From NCBI GenBank assembly GCA_002711995.1, contig PASN01000019.1, positions 1-64,000 on the forward strand: a DNA stretch of 64,000 nt. The letters are read 5' to 3'. The position numbers and the translations under genes are program-made. This document shows positions 54,341 to 62,525 of the stretch, piece by piece (positions within the stretch are counted from its first letter, which is position 1; each line of letters opens with the position of its first letter). Below the pieces are notes generated by a model. That model was not told the DNA's origin. It was given only the letters and a program-made list of their open reading frames with translations, and did not search any database. Origin of the DNA: Halobacteriovoraceae bacterium (GTDB taxonomy: Bacteria > Bdellovibrionota > Bacteriovoracia > Bacteriovoracales > Bacteriovoracaceae).

Positions 54341-54930
54341 GACTCTTGTTTGCCAAACATCCTTAGAAGTTTAAGGTACATGATTGCTGTGTTTTCAGCA
54401 TCCTCAAGGGCCGTGTGGTGAACTTCACCCATACCAAGAAAATTCATCATTTTTGATCCTGAGTCCATGCCTGGTTCAAGAAGGCCCATATCCACAAGTC
54501 CCATAGCGTAGCAGGAAAGGTCCAAGTTTCTATGATGAAAGTGAGTGTTCATCCATTCCCAACCAAGATCTCTGTTTAAAAAGGGAAGATCAATTGCTGA
54601 TATTGATTTACCAAAGAGAACTATCTTTTCATTGCCAAAGTATTCTTTTACTTCTTTTGACGAAAGATACTCTTCCATAATGTTTTTGAACTCACTAAGC
54701 TCAACGCCTTCTTTATGCGCCTTTTGGATAAGCTCTTTATTATGTTCTTTTACCCATGAGCTAAGGTTGGGCTCAAGCTCTTCAAAGCTTGGGCACTTAA
54801 CATAGAACTGCTTTGAAAGGTCGTGATTTAATGTAAAGTCTTCTGTGTTGAATGGGATCATCGCAAATTCGATGATCCTTGCATCCTCTTCAAGGCCTGT
54901 GGCCTCAAGGTCGAAACTTAAATACTTCAT
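54337..54930 (-). CDS. DnaQ-like 3'-5' exonuclease
   Basis: A DEDDh exonuclease of 197 residues. Exo I is FDLEATGL (Asp7, Glu9), Exo II is around GKSISAIDLPFL, and Exo III is HHTALEDAENTAIMYL with the His-x4-Asp pair. It is a single-domain protein, so it could be an oligoribonuclease-like, proofreading-type or RNase T-like enzyme. Its start overlaps the upstream EEP-family gene by four bases (ATGA), so both are made together. Confidence 0.88.
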   Translation of the reverse strand: MKYLSFDLEATGLEEDARIIEFAMIPFNTEDFTLNHDLSKQFYVKCPSFEELEPNLSSWVKEHNKELIQKAHKEGVELSEFKNIMEEYLSSKEVKEYFGNEKIVLFGKSISAIDLPFLNRDLGWEWMNTHFHHRNLDLSCYAMGLVDMGLLEPGMDSGSKMMNFLGMGEVHHTALEDAENTAIMYLKLLRMFGKQES

Positions 54931-55847
54931 TTAAGCTCACTCGCGATAGGGCAGTGGTCGCTTACTTCATCATAGCTTATTCCCATATCATACTCTGAAG
55001 TTACAGCGCATTTAAGCTGAGCGCAGTGACCGTGAACTTTAGTAGTTATCTTAGCAGGAGCGTTAGATCCTTTTACATTTGAGTAGAATCCGCCGGAAAC
55101 TAGGATATGGTCAAGTTGAGAAGGATATTCTCTTCCATCTCTACGTCCGCCCCACCAGTAAGATGTGCAAGAAATTGACTCAGTGACATCAACAAGCCCC
55201 ATTTGTCTCACAACCTTTTTAAACTTTTTATAGTTTTCGCCTTTAAAGATGTACTCTGTGCTATTGAAGTCACCCATAACAACAAAGTTCTTAATACCCT
55301 TTCTTCTCTGTTCCTCAAGAACTTCAGAAAGAATTTGTAATTGCTTAAATCTTTTCTTTATTGATTTCTCTCTTCCTCCAGACTTTAGGTGTAGGCTGAT
55401 TGCAACAAAAGTCTTGCCTGTGTCAGTCATCTTGAAAGTTCCGATCGCTAGAGGTCTTGAGCCATTATTGCAAAATCCTTGATTTGGGGAATGAGGATTG
55501 GAAACTCTTAGATCTTCTTCGAACTTGATAAGCTCAAATTTCTTGGCATCGTAAACAAATCCTAGTCTTTGGTCGTGAGCGCCGCCACAGTTTGAAAGAA
55601 CTGTTTCATACCTTCCATCAAACTTATTCTTTATATAGTCTGCGAAAACTTTTGTTTTATTGATCTCTTGAACACCTATGAAGTCTGCGTTCAACCCCTT
55701 GATAGTCTTATATAAGAAGTCTTTATTGGTTCTAACCCTGCTTCTCTCATCATAATCGAAGTTTCTTATGTTGTAGGTTGAAATAACCAGCTTTCCATAA
55801 GCTTCTAGGGAAAAAATTGTAATCATTAAGGCCAAAAAGTTTTTCAT
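54927..55847 (-). CDS. Exported endonuclease/exonuclease/phosphatase family protein
   Basis: The 306-residue protein has a signal peptide (about 1-18, ending EAYGK) and a DNase I-like fold. STYNIRNFD, IGVQEI, the catalytic segment FVVMGDFNS and the final SDHCPIASEL supply the metal and active-site Asn, Glu, Asp and His. Exported members are often secreted DNases. Several Cys residues may form disulfides. In a predator it could digest external nucleic acid, which is inference. It is the first gene of a pair with the DnaQ-like exonuclease. Confidence 0.85.
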   Translation of the reverse strand: MKNFLALMITIFSLEAYGKLVISTYNIRNFDYDERSRVRTNKDFLYKTIKGLNADFIGVQEINKTKVFADYIKNKFDGRYETVLSNCGGAHDQRLGFVYDAKKFELIKFEEDLRVSNPHSPNQGFCNNGSRPLAIGTFKMTDTGKTFVAISLHLKSGGREKSIKKRFKQLQILSEVLEEQRRKGIKNFVVMGDFNSTEYIFKGENYKKFKKVVRQMGLVDVTESISCTSYWWGGRRDGREYPSQLDHILVSGGFYSNVKGSNAPAKITTKVHGHCAQLKCAVTSEYDMGISYDEVSDHCPIASELK

Positions 55848-56089
55848 ACACTCTCTCTATTAGTGGGGTTAATAGTTTCTATTAGAATCTCTAATGCCAG
55901 AAACGGACAAAATTTATCAAATAAATACAACATTGCAACCATAAAATTGCATAATTTTAGGAACTTGCTGGTTTATTTCACGTGTAAGATTTATTAAGTA
56001 ATTTTTTCAAATTAATTCGTTGACGATATCCGTCGGACTTATGTAAAAACTCCCCAATCAAAATCCTGTATTTCTTTCAAGGGGTAGAA

Positions 56090-56833
56090 GTGGGAAAAAC
56101 AAAATTAAGCTTATTAGCACTGATTGTCGGATTTAATAGCTACGGAAGTGCTGAATATTATGATGACCAATACCAAACGATACAGAGCGTTGAGATGTAC
56201 GAGGTGGAAGAAAATGAAGACGGCTCTCAAAACGAAACACTCCTTCAAGACCAAAAGCTTCCTACAGACCTTGAAATGGCATACGGGCAAATCACCAGAT
56301 CTTACCAGAAGGCAAGAATAGACGATGTCATCATGACAACCAGAAACCTTATCGCAATTGGCAAAGAGATCTACAAAATCATTGAGGCCGGAAGACCGGT
56401 AGTAAATATCGGTGAGTCAAAGTCCCTTAGTGTTCTTCCAATGGATGAGAAAGGTACACCTGTTGATTCTTTCAGACTATCAAACTGGTCCACACCTAAG
56501 GCCAAGAAATATAAAGTTGTTGCCAAGAACTACTTGGGAATGAGCCCTGTTAGTTTTGAATTCATGCTTATTTATAACTATGGTGGGAGTCTTGATGGCA
56601 AAGGCAAGTACTTAACCGGAACTCAAATTAAGGCGACTTCAGTTCAAGTAAGCTGGGGGTATGAGTTGAATGCAAACTTTAGCGTTCAGTCAATCATCAA
56701 CCAGGGGACTGACGAAGAACCAATAGCTGGAGCGGTTTTAGCCATCGATTATAAGATTAAAACAGTTTTGAAAGAAAGCAGAAGCTCTAAAACATTCTTT
56801 GTGAATGGAGTGGGACAAACGAAGGCTTTCTAA
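56090..56833 (+). CDS. Exported protein of unknown function
   Basis: The 247-residue protein has a signal peptide (about 1-20, ending SYGSA). An acidic N-terminal region (EVEENEDGSQNE) is followed by a beta-rich domain (for example YKVVAKNYLGMSPVSFEFML and VQVSWGYELNANFSVQSI). GTG is the start at 56090 after AAGGGG. No domain recognised. The 242-base gap before it (55848-56089) shows no gene. Confidence 0.68.
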   Translation: MGKTKLSLLALIVGFNSYGSAEYYDDQYQTIQSVEMYEVEENEDGSQNETLLQDQKLPTDLEMAYGQITRSYQKARIDDVIMTTRNLIAIGKEIYKIIEAGRPVVNIGESKSLSVLPMDEKGTPVDSFRLSNWSTPKAKKYKVVAKNYLGMSPVSFEFMLIYNYGGSLDGKGKYLTGTQIKATSVQVSWGYELNANFSVQSIINQGTDEEPIAGAVLAIDYKIKTVLKESRSSKTFFVNGVGQTKAF

Positions 56834-56841
56834 ATTTAAAA

Positions 56842-57078
56842 TCATAAGTAGGTAAAGGTGATCTCTTTACCTACCCAATTTTTCACCCACTCCCGACAGC
56901 TTAAATTTGACTCATTAAAAACGCATTTCTCACATTGACCTTTGCCGCTGCACGAAGATGCTATTGGGAGTCCCTGTGCCCTTAGGAATGATAAAATATC
57001 TGTCCTTAATTGATCGCTTTGAATGCCAAAAGTCCAAACCTTTCCACTGGCAAGGCCTTTGACCTTTATTTGCCACAT
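56842..57078 (-). CDS. Small 2Fe-2S ferredoxin-like protein
   Basis: The 78-residue protein has Cys43-x5-Cys49-x2-Cys52 in SSCSGKGQCEKC, the loop that binds a plant-type 2Fe-2S cluster. The fourth Cys is Cys61, only eight residues later, where ferredoxins usually have about 30 between. The beta-grasp start (IKVKGLASGKVWTFGI) and ASSCSGKGQC fit the family. It may be a shortened electron carrier or domain. Its start overlaps the upstream lipoprotein gene by 13 bases, so both are co-translated. Confidence 0.72.
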   Translation of the reverse strand: MWQIKVKGLASGKVWTFGIQSDQLRTDILSFLRAQGLPIASSCSGKGQCEKCVFNESNLSCREWVKNWVGKEITFTYL

Positions 57079-58322
57079 GTTATTTGGCCATCCGTCCTGT
57101 CGTCAATAATCAAGTTATGGTCGTTCTTATCCTTGTACATCGCCCATACCTTGCCCAGCTTTCTAGCGTTGTAAATGGGAAGGTTGAGCTTTAATAGTCC
57201 ATCGAGCTGTTGCTTGGAGCTTCTGTTGGATTCAAAGATCAAACGCGTGGGATCTTCCAAAAATAGGTGGCGGGAAAAGGCAATTAATTCTGAGACTTCA
57301 TTAGGAGAGCTTGAGGATTTAATACCATACACCATTATATGATAGATATGTTGTCCAGGATCTCTGGAGTCACTAGATACAAACCAAAGGTTCTTCTTGT
57401 CATCTACTGGCGACTTGAATGAGCAAAATGCAGCTGATCTTGTTTGAGATTCTCCCTTGAAGAAAATGCTTTTGCCAACAGGGGAGATTTTAGCTTTTCT
57501 TTGGGTGGCAGACGCCAAGAAAGAGCCTTCCTTATTTTTGAATCCAAATAAGTGGCTTTTAATAAAGTCGTCATGAATTAAATAGATTGAGTTTGAGTAG
57601 AGCTTCATGTCGTAGTTGCAGCTTGCAACCATATTGGCCTCTGTCTTATATTCAAATAGAGACTCGCTAACTTCTACCTTAGCATTTGATCTTGGGAGAC
57701 TTTTTATGAGGTATGAGAGGTCTACCCTTGGTACCTTTTCGTTTTCCTTTAGAGTTTCATCCGCCCGCATATATTTTTTCTCGAAGAGAGGGTTTGCTGC
57801 TATGGCCTTTTTGTTCTCAGATAGAAAAACTTCAAGTTCTTTATTAACTGTAAACACGTTTGGAAAGTTTTTATCCAGGGCATTGGCAAGTTTTAGAAGA
57901 GAGTGGCGACTATTGTACTTTTTTAAAATATAGCTAAGGCCATAGGTATATGGGTAGGCCTCTTTTTCTTTGCTGTAGAAATGAAAATAATCAAATCCCT
58001 TATTTGTCTTAATAAAAATTTGAAGTTTTGATGTTGGGGAAGCGAGGTCTGGTCTTAAATTCATTTGAGCAAGTGACCATAAAACGGCCTTGTCAGCGAA
58101 GGAGAGTTTTAATTTCGTTTTATTTAGAAAGGTGCTGAATGCTCTTTGTGATGCCTTATTGCTATTAACCAACTGGACTTCTGAATTGGTTTCGCAATAG
58201 AGTTTTTTATTGCTTGGCTTGTAGGTTGATATTTCCTGACTCAACCTATTTGGATCGAAGTTATTTATAAAATAAGCGCAGCTTGAAGTTAATAGAATTA
58301 AAAATAGAAAACTAACTCTCAT
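57066..58322 (-). CDS. Lipoprotein of unknown function
   Basis: The start is placed at the ATG at 58322, giving a 418-residue protein with a lipoprotein signal (LLTSSCAYF, lipid Cys about 15). An upstream TTG would only extend the signal. The mature protein is basic and contains several Cys (LYCETNS, ASCNYDM, AAFCSFKS, ITCGK). No family recognised. It overlaps both neighbours by 11-13 bases, forming a three-gene operon with a 117-residue protein and a ferredoxin-like protein. Confidence 0.7.
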   Translation of the reverse strand: MRVSFLFLILLTSSCAYFINNFDPNRLSQEISTYKPSNKKLYCETNSEVQLVNSNKASQRAFSTFLNKTKLKLSFADKAVLWSLAQMNLRPDLASPTSKLQIFIKTNKGFDYFHFYSKEKEAYPYTYGLSYILKKYNSRHSLLKLANALDKNFPNVFTVNKELEVFLSENKKAIAANPLFEKKYMRADETLKENEKVPRVDLSYLIKSLPRSNAKVEVSESLFEYKTEANMVASCNYDMKLYSNSIYLIHDDFIKSHLFGFKNKEGSFLASATQRKAKISPVGKSIFFKGESQTRSAAFCSFKSPVDDKKNLWFVSSDSRDPGQHIYHIMVYGIKSSSSPNEVSELIAFSRHLFLEDPTRLIFESNRSSKQQLDGLLKLNLPIYNARKLGKVWAMYKDKNDHNLIIDDRTDGQITCGK

Positions 58323-58665
58323 GAATAATGTCCGGATCCATTTCAATGTTCTCTGGGTTCAAACCTGCTATGTCTTGGTAGTCGATATTGATTTCCATTT
58401 TGGATGCATTTGAACTTAGAGGTCTAAGAAGGCAAAAGATCCACACACCACCATGGTTTTCTATAGTGTGAGATTGGATTTTCATGTCTATTATTTCAAA
58501 TTCTTTTTCTCTAAGGTGTTCGATAATACGATCGAACTCTTTTTCTTGATATCCACTTTTCCTTTTTGGTGGAGCGGGAAGATAGTAAGAAAAAGTTTTT
58601 GCTGGAAATTTCTCACCAAGGCCAAAAAAATGTAAAACAGACTGAATCACTTTGTTTATCTCCAA
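58312..58665 (-). CDS. Cytoplasmic protein of unknown function
   Basis: The 117-residue protein has no signal peptide. It has a basic N-terminus (PAPPKRKSGYQEKEFDRI), a helix, and a beta-rich end (GGVWIFCLLRPLSSN, MEINIDYQDIAG). The length and mix suggest a small alpha/beta protein. No family recognised. It heads the operon with the lipoprotein and ferredoxin-like genes. Confidence 0.62.
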   Translation of the reverse strand: MEINKVIQSVLHFFGLGEKFPAKTFSYYLPAPPKRKSGYQEKEFDRIIEHLREKEFEIIDMKIQSHTIENHGGVWIFCLLRPLSSNASKMEINIDYQDIAGLNPENIEMDPDIIHES

Positions 58666-58865
58666 AAAATCAATATTTAGCTACATTAATTATGTGTCAA
58701 ATCGCCCAAAAAGACTAGAAGTCAAAAGAAATTTAAATAACAGATTCTTACATCAAACAAATCTTGTATGTATGTCGGATAACCTTTGTCCGGCATTAAA
58801 AGGAAATCTTTGCCTTACTAAAAAATTACTTTTTTTAACTAGGTCTTATGGTTATACTTATAAGT
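58666..58865. other. Intergenic region upstream of predicted small RNA
   Basis: No convincing gene is seen; short frames on both strands lack binding sites. A hairpin TGTCGGA-taacctttg-TCCGGCA lies near 58776-58798, and TATACT near 58853 could be the -10 element for the RNA that follows. It also must hold the promoter of the minus-strand operon ending at 57066. Confidence 0.4.
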
Positions 58866-58948
58866 GTAGGCGACAGGATGTTGCTGAAAGAGGCAAGGAT
58901 GCCGAAGTAAAGAGGGGGGCCAAGCAGGAGGCCCCCTTTTTTTATTCC
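58866..58948 (+). ncRNA. Candidate small RNA with terminator
   Basis: About 80 bases. After a possible TATACT box the sequence folds into TTGC/GCAA and GGC/GCC stems, then a strong terminator GGGGGCC-aagcagga-GGCCCCC followed by T7. The GGA triplets in AGGATG (twice) and AGGAGG, some in loops, resemble CsrA-binding sites. I could not match it to a known riboswitch or small RNA. Expression is unproven. Confidence 0.45.
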
Positions 58949-59013
58949 CTTTCCTTGGTAGAGCTTGTTTCGAGCATTTCAAAAATACCCAAGTTACATT
59001 TAAAACTTTAGAT
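58922..59013 (+). repeat. Terminator-and-tail repeat, copy F
   Basis: From AAGCAGGAGG through the T-run and TATTC-CTTTCCTTG, GAGCATTTCAAAAA and AAGTTACATTTAAA, this stretch matches 61464-61552 closely. It shares the end of the candidate small RNA. Confidence 0.7.
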
Positions 59014-59042
59014 AGGTTTGTGAGCCTAAGCATTATGTGGTT

Positions 59043-59975
59043 TTAGCGTGCGCCTATTACTTCCATTAGGCTGGGGATCAACTCTTGGGATTGTTCAGAG
59101 GTGTGGTTGCTTAAGTATGTGACTGACACTTTCTCATTTGCAAAACTTGCTAAAAAAGATTCTGAGCCTGGCGTTGACCCTGAATGAAAAACCAGAGACT
59201 TTTCAGAGTTTAAAAAAAGACCATTAAGATATGGCCTATTCGACTGCAAGCTAATGAGTTGAGAAGTATGTTCTATGAAACAACGAGAGGTAACCCACCT
59301 ATTCAGATCATCTATGGAGGAGTAGAAACTGCTATCACCCCAGCCTCTGTTCCCTCTATTTACCTCTGCAGCAGACCATTTGCTTCGGCCCTTCAAAAAA
59401 AGTGGCCCAAGAACCGCCCTCCTTTCTAAAATCTCATCATAACTGTATGTAAAGGGCATCTCTAGCTGATTAAAGAGTGTCTGCTTAATGCAATGATCAT
59501 ATCTCACCCCACACTCTAACTCTAAGGTTTTACTTAGAAGGACATAGTTGCTGTTTGTATAGTGAAAGTGACCTCTCTCTTTAGGTTTTAATGAAAATAT
59601 AAATTCTATAGTTTGATCTATACTCCATGAGTTGATTTGTTCATCAGTCGGCAGATATAAAAACTCCGGAATGCCAGAGGTGTGGTTTGCTAAATCTTTA
59701 ATTGATATATCACGAAATTTGGGTGGGCAATCGAAGTAGTAACCTAAGCTCTTGCTTAGTATTTCTTTTCTAAAAGCAGTAATGGCTGTGAGATGTTTTG
59801 TAAGGGATGCTATTGGAAGAATTGAAAACCTGCTAACTGGACCACAAGAGTGTTCATATAGATCTTCATTCTCTCGGCAAATGCTCAGACAGAATCCGAG
59901 TTGAGAGTCAGATCTTAGAGCAAGTGCATATTTTTCGATGAGCTTTTTTAACTTACCTAGGTCAAAGCACTCCAT
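59043..59975 (-). CDS. Serine hydrolase, beta-lactamase (class C-like) family
   Basis: The 310-residue protein is a penicillin-binding-protein-like serine hydrolase. Ser57-Leu-Thr-Lys60 in IASLTKHLTAI is the catalytic SxxK. The Tyr motif is HYTNSNYVLLS and the third motif is HSGSTPG. No signal peptide, so cytoplasmic, unlike true beta-lactamases. Such proteins are often esterases or peptidases. Substrate unknown. It lies among small genes and repeats. Confidence 0.82.
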   Translation of the reverse strand: MECFDLGKLKKLIEKYALALRSDSQLGFCLSICRENEDLYEHSCGPVSRFSILPIASLTKHLTAITAFRKEILSKSLGYYFDCPPKFRDISIKDLANHTSGIPEFLYLPTDEQINSWSIDQTIEFIFSLKPKERGHFHYTNSNYVLLSKTLELECGVRYDHCIKQTLFNQLEMPFTYSYDEILERRAVLGPLFLKGRSKWSAAEVNRGNRGWGDSSFYSSIDDLNRWVTSRCFIEHTSQLISLQSNRPYLNGLFLNSEKSLVFHSGSTPGSESFLASFANEKVSVTYLSNHTSEQSQELIPSLMEVIGAR

Positions 59976-60034
59976 CTGGTTTCGCCTTTTATCCCATTCT
60001 ATATTAGGATTCTTGAGTATTCAGTTTCGGATTT

Positions 60035-60069
60035 GGCTTCAGCGTAACAAATAGGAGGCTTGCTTTTTA
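60035..60069 (+). repeat. Terminator-type repeat, copy G
   Basis: GGCTTCAGCGTAACAA-atAGGAGGCTTGCTTTTT matches the terminator cores of copies C and D (GCCTC...GTAACAAGCA-GAGGC-CCTTTTT). It lies between two minus-strand genes but reads as a plus-strand terminator. Confidence 0.55.
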
Positions 60070-60075
60070 AGACAA

Positions 60076-60282
60076 TTAGGCGGCATTTTCATCGTTGGTT
60101 TTTCCAGTATGAATGTTCTTTTTCATAGCTTCGATTTCGGCAATGATGTCTGCTTCTGAAATGGAGCCTTTCTTTTCAAGTAGATTCCCAATCATTCCAA
60201 TTAAGATGTGGTGGATGTCTGATTCGAAGTCAGTACCAAGCAGTGAGCTTGCAAACTCTGTCATTTTTACTGATGCCTTCAT
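60076..60282 (-). CDS. Small helical protein of unknown function
   Basis: The 68-residue start MKASVKMTEFASSL is chosen because AAGGAG lies five bases before its ATG; a longer version from 60336 is possible. The protein is helical and polar, ending HTGKTNDENAA. No family recognised. It follows a 55-residue gene on the same strand. Confidence 0.6.
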   Translation of the reverse strand: MKASVKMTEFASSLLGTDFESDIHHILIGMIGNLLEKKGSISEADIIAEIEAMKKNIHTGKTNDENAA

Positions 60283-60325
60283 ATCGTCTCCTTGTAGATC
60301 TTTATCGGACATTTGCAGGAGGGAC

Positions 60326-60493
60326 TTAAGCCTCATCCTGGATCCTTTTAATCATTACTTCCAGTCTTTTCAGGGCTTTGGAGGCGATCTTGGCATCTTT
60401 CATCAGACCCGCTTTGATATAGCGTTGTAATTCCCTTTGAAACTGGTTGATTTCCTCGTTGATTATTCTGATTATTTTTTGTTTTTGATTCAT
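60326..60493 (-). CDS. Very small helical protein of unknown function
   Basis: A 55-residue frame, from MNQKQKIIRIINEEINQFQR to KRIQDEA, with GGAGA seven bases upstream. It is a basic coiled-coil-like helix. The gene ends 43 bases before the preferred start of the next small gene, so the two form a two-gene unit. No family recognised. The pair could be a regulatory or toxin-antitoxin-like unit, but nothing specific supports this. Confidence 0.55.
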   Translation of the reverse strand: MNQKQKIIRIINEEINQFQRELQRYIKAGLMKDAKIASKALKRLEVMIKRIQDEA

Positions 60494-60821
60494 GGCGATC
60501 TCCGACTTCTCGGACTAACACATCAGAAAAGATATAAAGTAGTTTTAAGTTTAATGACCTAAAATTAATTCGCCTATGAAAAATGAATGTGTCGGACTTT
60601 GGGCTAAAGTCTAAGTCCTGGATTTGCTTAGGGAGTTTTAGTTACATTTGGTTACGCCTATTTGACCAAAATTGAAAAATCTTCTTTAATTCAATTAATA
60701 CCAGCCCGTTTACAAACAGTTTAACTTGCCTTTCTAGAGGATTGTCTAAATTTTATTTTGGCTAATCTTTGTAAAAATAAAGTCAGGGACTGGCCTTTAA
60801 GAATTTTAATTATCAGAAGGA
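60494..60821. other. Intergenic region with partial repeat E
   Basis: The 328-base gap has no gene. At 60635-60667 TTTTAGTTACATTTGGTTACGCCTATTTGACC (read in parts) matches the 5' part of repeats C and D. A hairpin GGACTTT-gggct-AAAGTC is at about 60594-60612. Confidence 0.55.
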
Positions 60822-61190
60822 TTAATCAATTAAAATTATTCTACTCTCTGGTGTGTTTTCTGGGAGAATTTTGACTCTTTTACCTTCCTCAAGAGCATCA
60901 TCTAAAATACCTCTGTATAGGTTGTTGTATTCTAAAATCCGGTTCCAGTTTTGAGAAGATAAACAGTCTGTCTGTTCTGCGGGGTCATAGGAATGCTGTA
61001 CACCCGAAAATGCCGCGTATCCAACAAAGTCCCTGATGTGAAACCCTGAGACTTTAATATCTAATCTATCCGAGCAGGAAAAACCATTTACAGGGATGAG
61101 TTCAATATCCCTTGGTTCCGCAATTATTCCTTCATATGCGAATGTTGAGAGCGAAGAAAAAATCATTAGGACAGAAATTAGAGTTTTCAT
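60822..61190 (-). CDS. Small exported protein of unknown function
   Basis: The 122-residue protein has a signal peptide (about 1-18, ending TFAYEG). The mature part has two Cys (FSCSDR, TDCLSS) and ends ESRIILID. No family recognised. AGGAACAATG precedes the ATG. It lies between intergenic repeats. Confidence 0.65.
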   Translation of the reverse strand: MKTLISVLMIFSSLSTFAYEGIIAEPRDIELIPVNGFSCSDRLDIKVSGFHIRDFVGYAAFSGVQHSYDPAEQTDCLSSQNWNRILEYNNLYRGILDDALEEGKRVKILPENTPESRIILID

Positions 61191-61307
61191 TGTTCCTCCA
61201 CGGGTAAGTTATTTATTCATATTCTCTTACTTTTTATGTTTGGATTTAATGACGTTTGAAGAAAATTCATGGGATGTTAAAAAACTAACAGGTGATTTTA
61301 TTCCAGG

Positions 61308-61552
61308 TTGGTTCATTACAGTTAGTTACGCCTGTTTGGCCAAGAATGAACCTTAGTGACCGAGAATGACCATTTGAAGAAAACGTCAATAAAAGTCTAT
61401 GTTGCAGCTAAAGGGATTTGGGAGTGGGGTCAAAGTGGTCTTTGGTTTTCGCCTCTGAGTAACAAGCAGGAGGCCGCCTTTTTATTCTCTTTCCTTGCTT
61501 GAGCAAGACCCGAGCATTTCAAAAAAAATCAAGTTACATTTAAATGTTTTAA
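61308..61552 (+). repeat. Intergenic repeat, copy C
   Basis: Begins GGTTCATTACAGTTAGTTACG, continues with GAATGACCATTTGAAG, AACGTCAATAAAAGTCTATGTTGCAG and AAAGGGA, and ends in a terminator GCCTC...GAGGC plus T5 (61452-61484), followed by the tail shared with copy F. The first about 180 bases match copy D at roughly 80 percent by eye. Could be a small-RNA family or a mobile repeat. Confidence 0.72.
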
Positions 61553-61595
61553 TATGCTTTTAAAGCTGTTCTTAAGAGCTTTAAATAAAATAAAC

Positions 61596-61620
61596 AAGGC
61601 TGGTCTGAAGCACCAGCCTT
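61596..61620 (-). terminator. Terminator for the minus-strand gene
   Basis: AAGGCTGGT (61596-61604) and ACCAGCCTT (61612-61620) form a perfect nine-base-pair stem. On the minus strand it is followed by TTGTTTATTTTATTT, a good termination signal for the gene ending at 61651. Confidence 0.82.
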
Positions 61621-61650
61621 ATTGGGAAGTTTAAATTCTTAAGGTAGATG

Positions 61651-62094
61651 TTATAGAGCCTCGATAGTCTCTTGCTTACACACCCCCAGGGTCTGAAGCT
61701 TTTTAAGGTTTTCTACTTGCTCCTTTTTAGCTTGCTTGAGAAGCTTCAAAGGCACATCATTTTGTTTTGACATTCTTCTCTTAGCCTCTTCTAAACTTCT
61801 GTACCCCAGATCAGAAGATCGCAAAATTGATCTTTGTACGAAGCTTATATCAACAAGCTTTTCTTGGAGTTCTCCAGATGGTTCATCAAGACTTAGATAA
61901 AAAACACCTACAATCTCTTCGGCGTCTGGCCAGGTAACGTTTGGTGTAAGGACGAACTTTTGTGAAACATAGCAAGGGAGCGGTAAATCTTGTTTTTTAC
62001 TCCCATCTGTTTCAAATCCGCTGTTATAACCATCTTGGGAAAAAACGCTCAGAGACATAAAACTAAGAAGTACCAATAGTAAAAAATGTTTCAT
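61651..62094 (-). CDS. Small exported protein of unknown function
   Basis: The 147-residue protein has a signal peptide (about 1-19, ending VFSQ). The mature part is mixed alpha/beta with two Cys (LPCYVS and GVCKQE). The C-terminal half is a long helix with many Lys and Leu. No family recognised. AGGAGA precedes the ATG. Confidence 0.66.
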   Translation of the reverse strand: MKHFLLLVLLSFMSLSVFSQDGYNSGFETDGSKKQDLPLPCYVSQKFVLTPNVTWPDAEEIVGVFYLSLDEPSGELQEKLVDISFVQRSILRSSDLGYRSLEEAKRRMSKQNDVPLKLLKQAKKEQVENLKKLQTLGVCKQETIEAL

Positions 62095-62525
62095 TTATAT
62101 TCTCCTGTTTATGTTTTAGCTGATTATTAAACATTTCCTTTTTTATCTTCGCAGCTATCATGACCTGAGTGTAGAGCCTTTGAGCGGATTACAAGGGGGT
62201 GTTAGGAATCTAACAGGTAGCTGTGTTTCCGGGTGGTTAGTTACATTCAGTTACGTCTGTTTGACCAGTATTGGACATTGGTGACCGGAAATGACCATTT
62301 AAGGAAACGTCAATAAAAGGCTATCTTGCAGCAAAGGGGACCTTAGAGCGGGTTCTAAGTAGTTTTAGGTTTAAGCCTCGGCGTAACAAGCACGAGGCCC
62401 CCTTTTTTTATTCTTGTTTTAAAGTTCCCTAGAAATCAATTTCTCCAAGTCATTTACAAAGAAACATTTTGAGATTTGCTTTAGGTTGTTGTCCTTTAGT
62501 ACCGTTTCTTATTGGGGTCAGGACT
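62095..62525. other. Intergenic region with repeat D
   Basis: The 431-base gap holds repeat D (62234-62415). No gene is seen. The part after the terminator (62416-62525) has no recognisable signal. Confidence 0.55.
62234..62415 (+). repeat. Intergenic repeat, copy D
   Basis: Begins GGTTAGTTACATTCAGTTACG, continues with AAATGACCATTTAAGG, AACGTCAATAAAAGGCTATC and GCAAAGGGG, and ends in the terminator GCCTCG-gcgtaacaagca-CGAGGC with a run of T. It matches copy C base for base over long stretches. The same terminator core is in copy G. Confidence 0.72.

Larger units (their letters stand above)
61191..61650. other. Intergenic region with repeat C
   Basis: A 460-base gap between minus-strand genes. 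It holds repeat C (61308-61552), a terminator for the upstream minus-strand gene (61596-61620) and a small AAAGCT/AGCTTT hairpin near 61562-61582. No reading frame is convincing. Confidence 0.6.

Noticed and set aside
58866-58948. c-di-GMP class I riboswitch
   Set aside because: GGCAAGGATGCCGAAG resembles one arm of that class, but the other arm with AAACC and the GACGCAAAGCC part is missing.
58652-59011. A 119-residue plus-strand frame over the candidate small RNA
   Set aside because: It runs through a strong terminator, has no binding site or domain, and starts inside a gene on the other strand.
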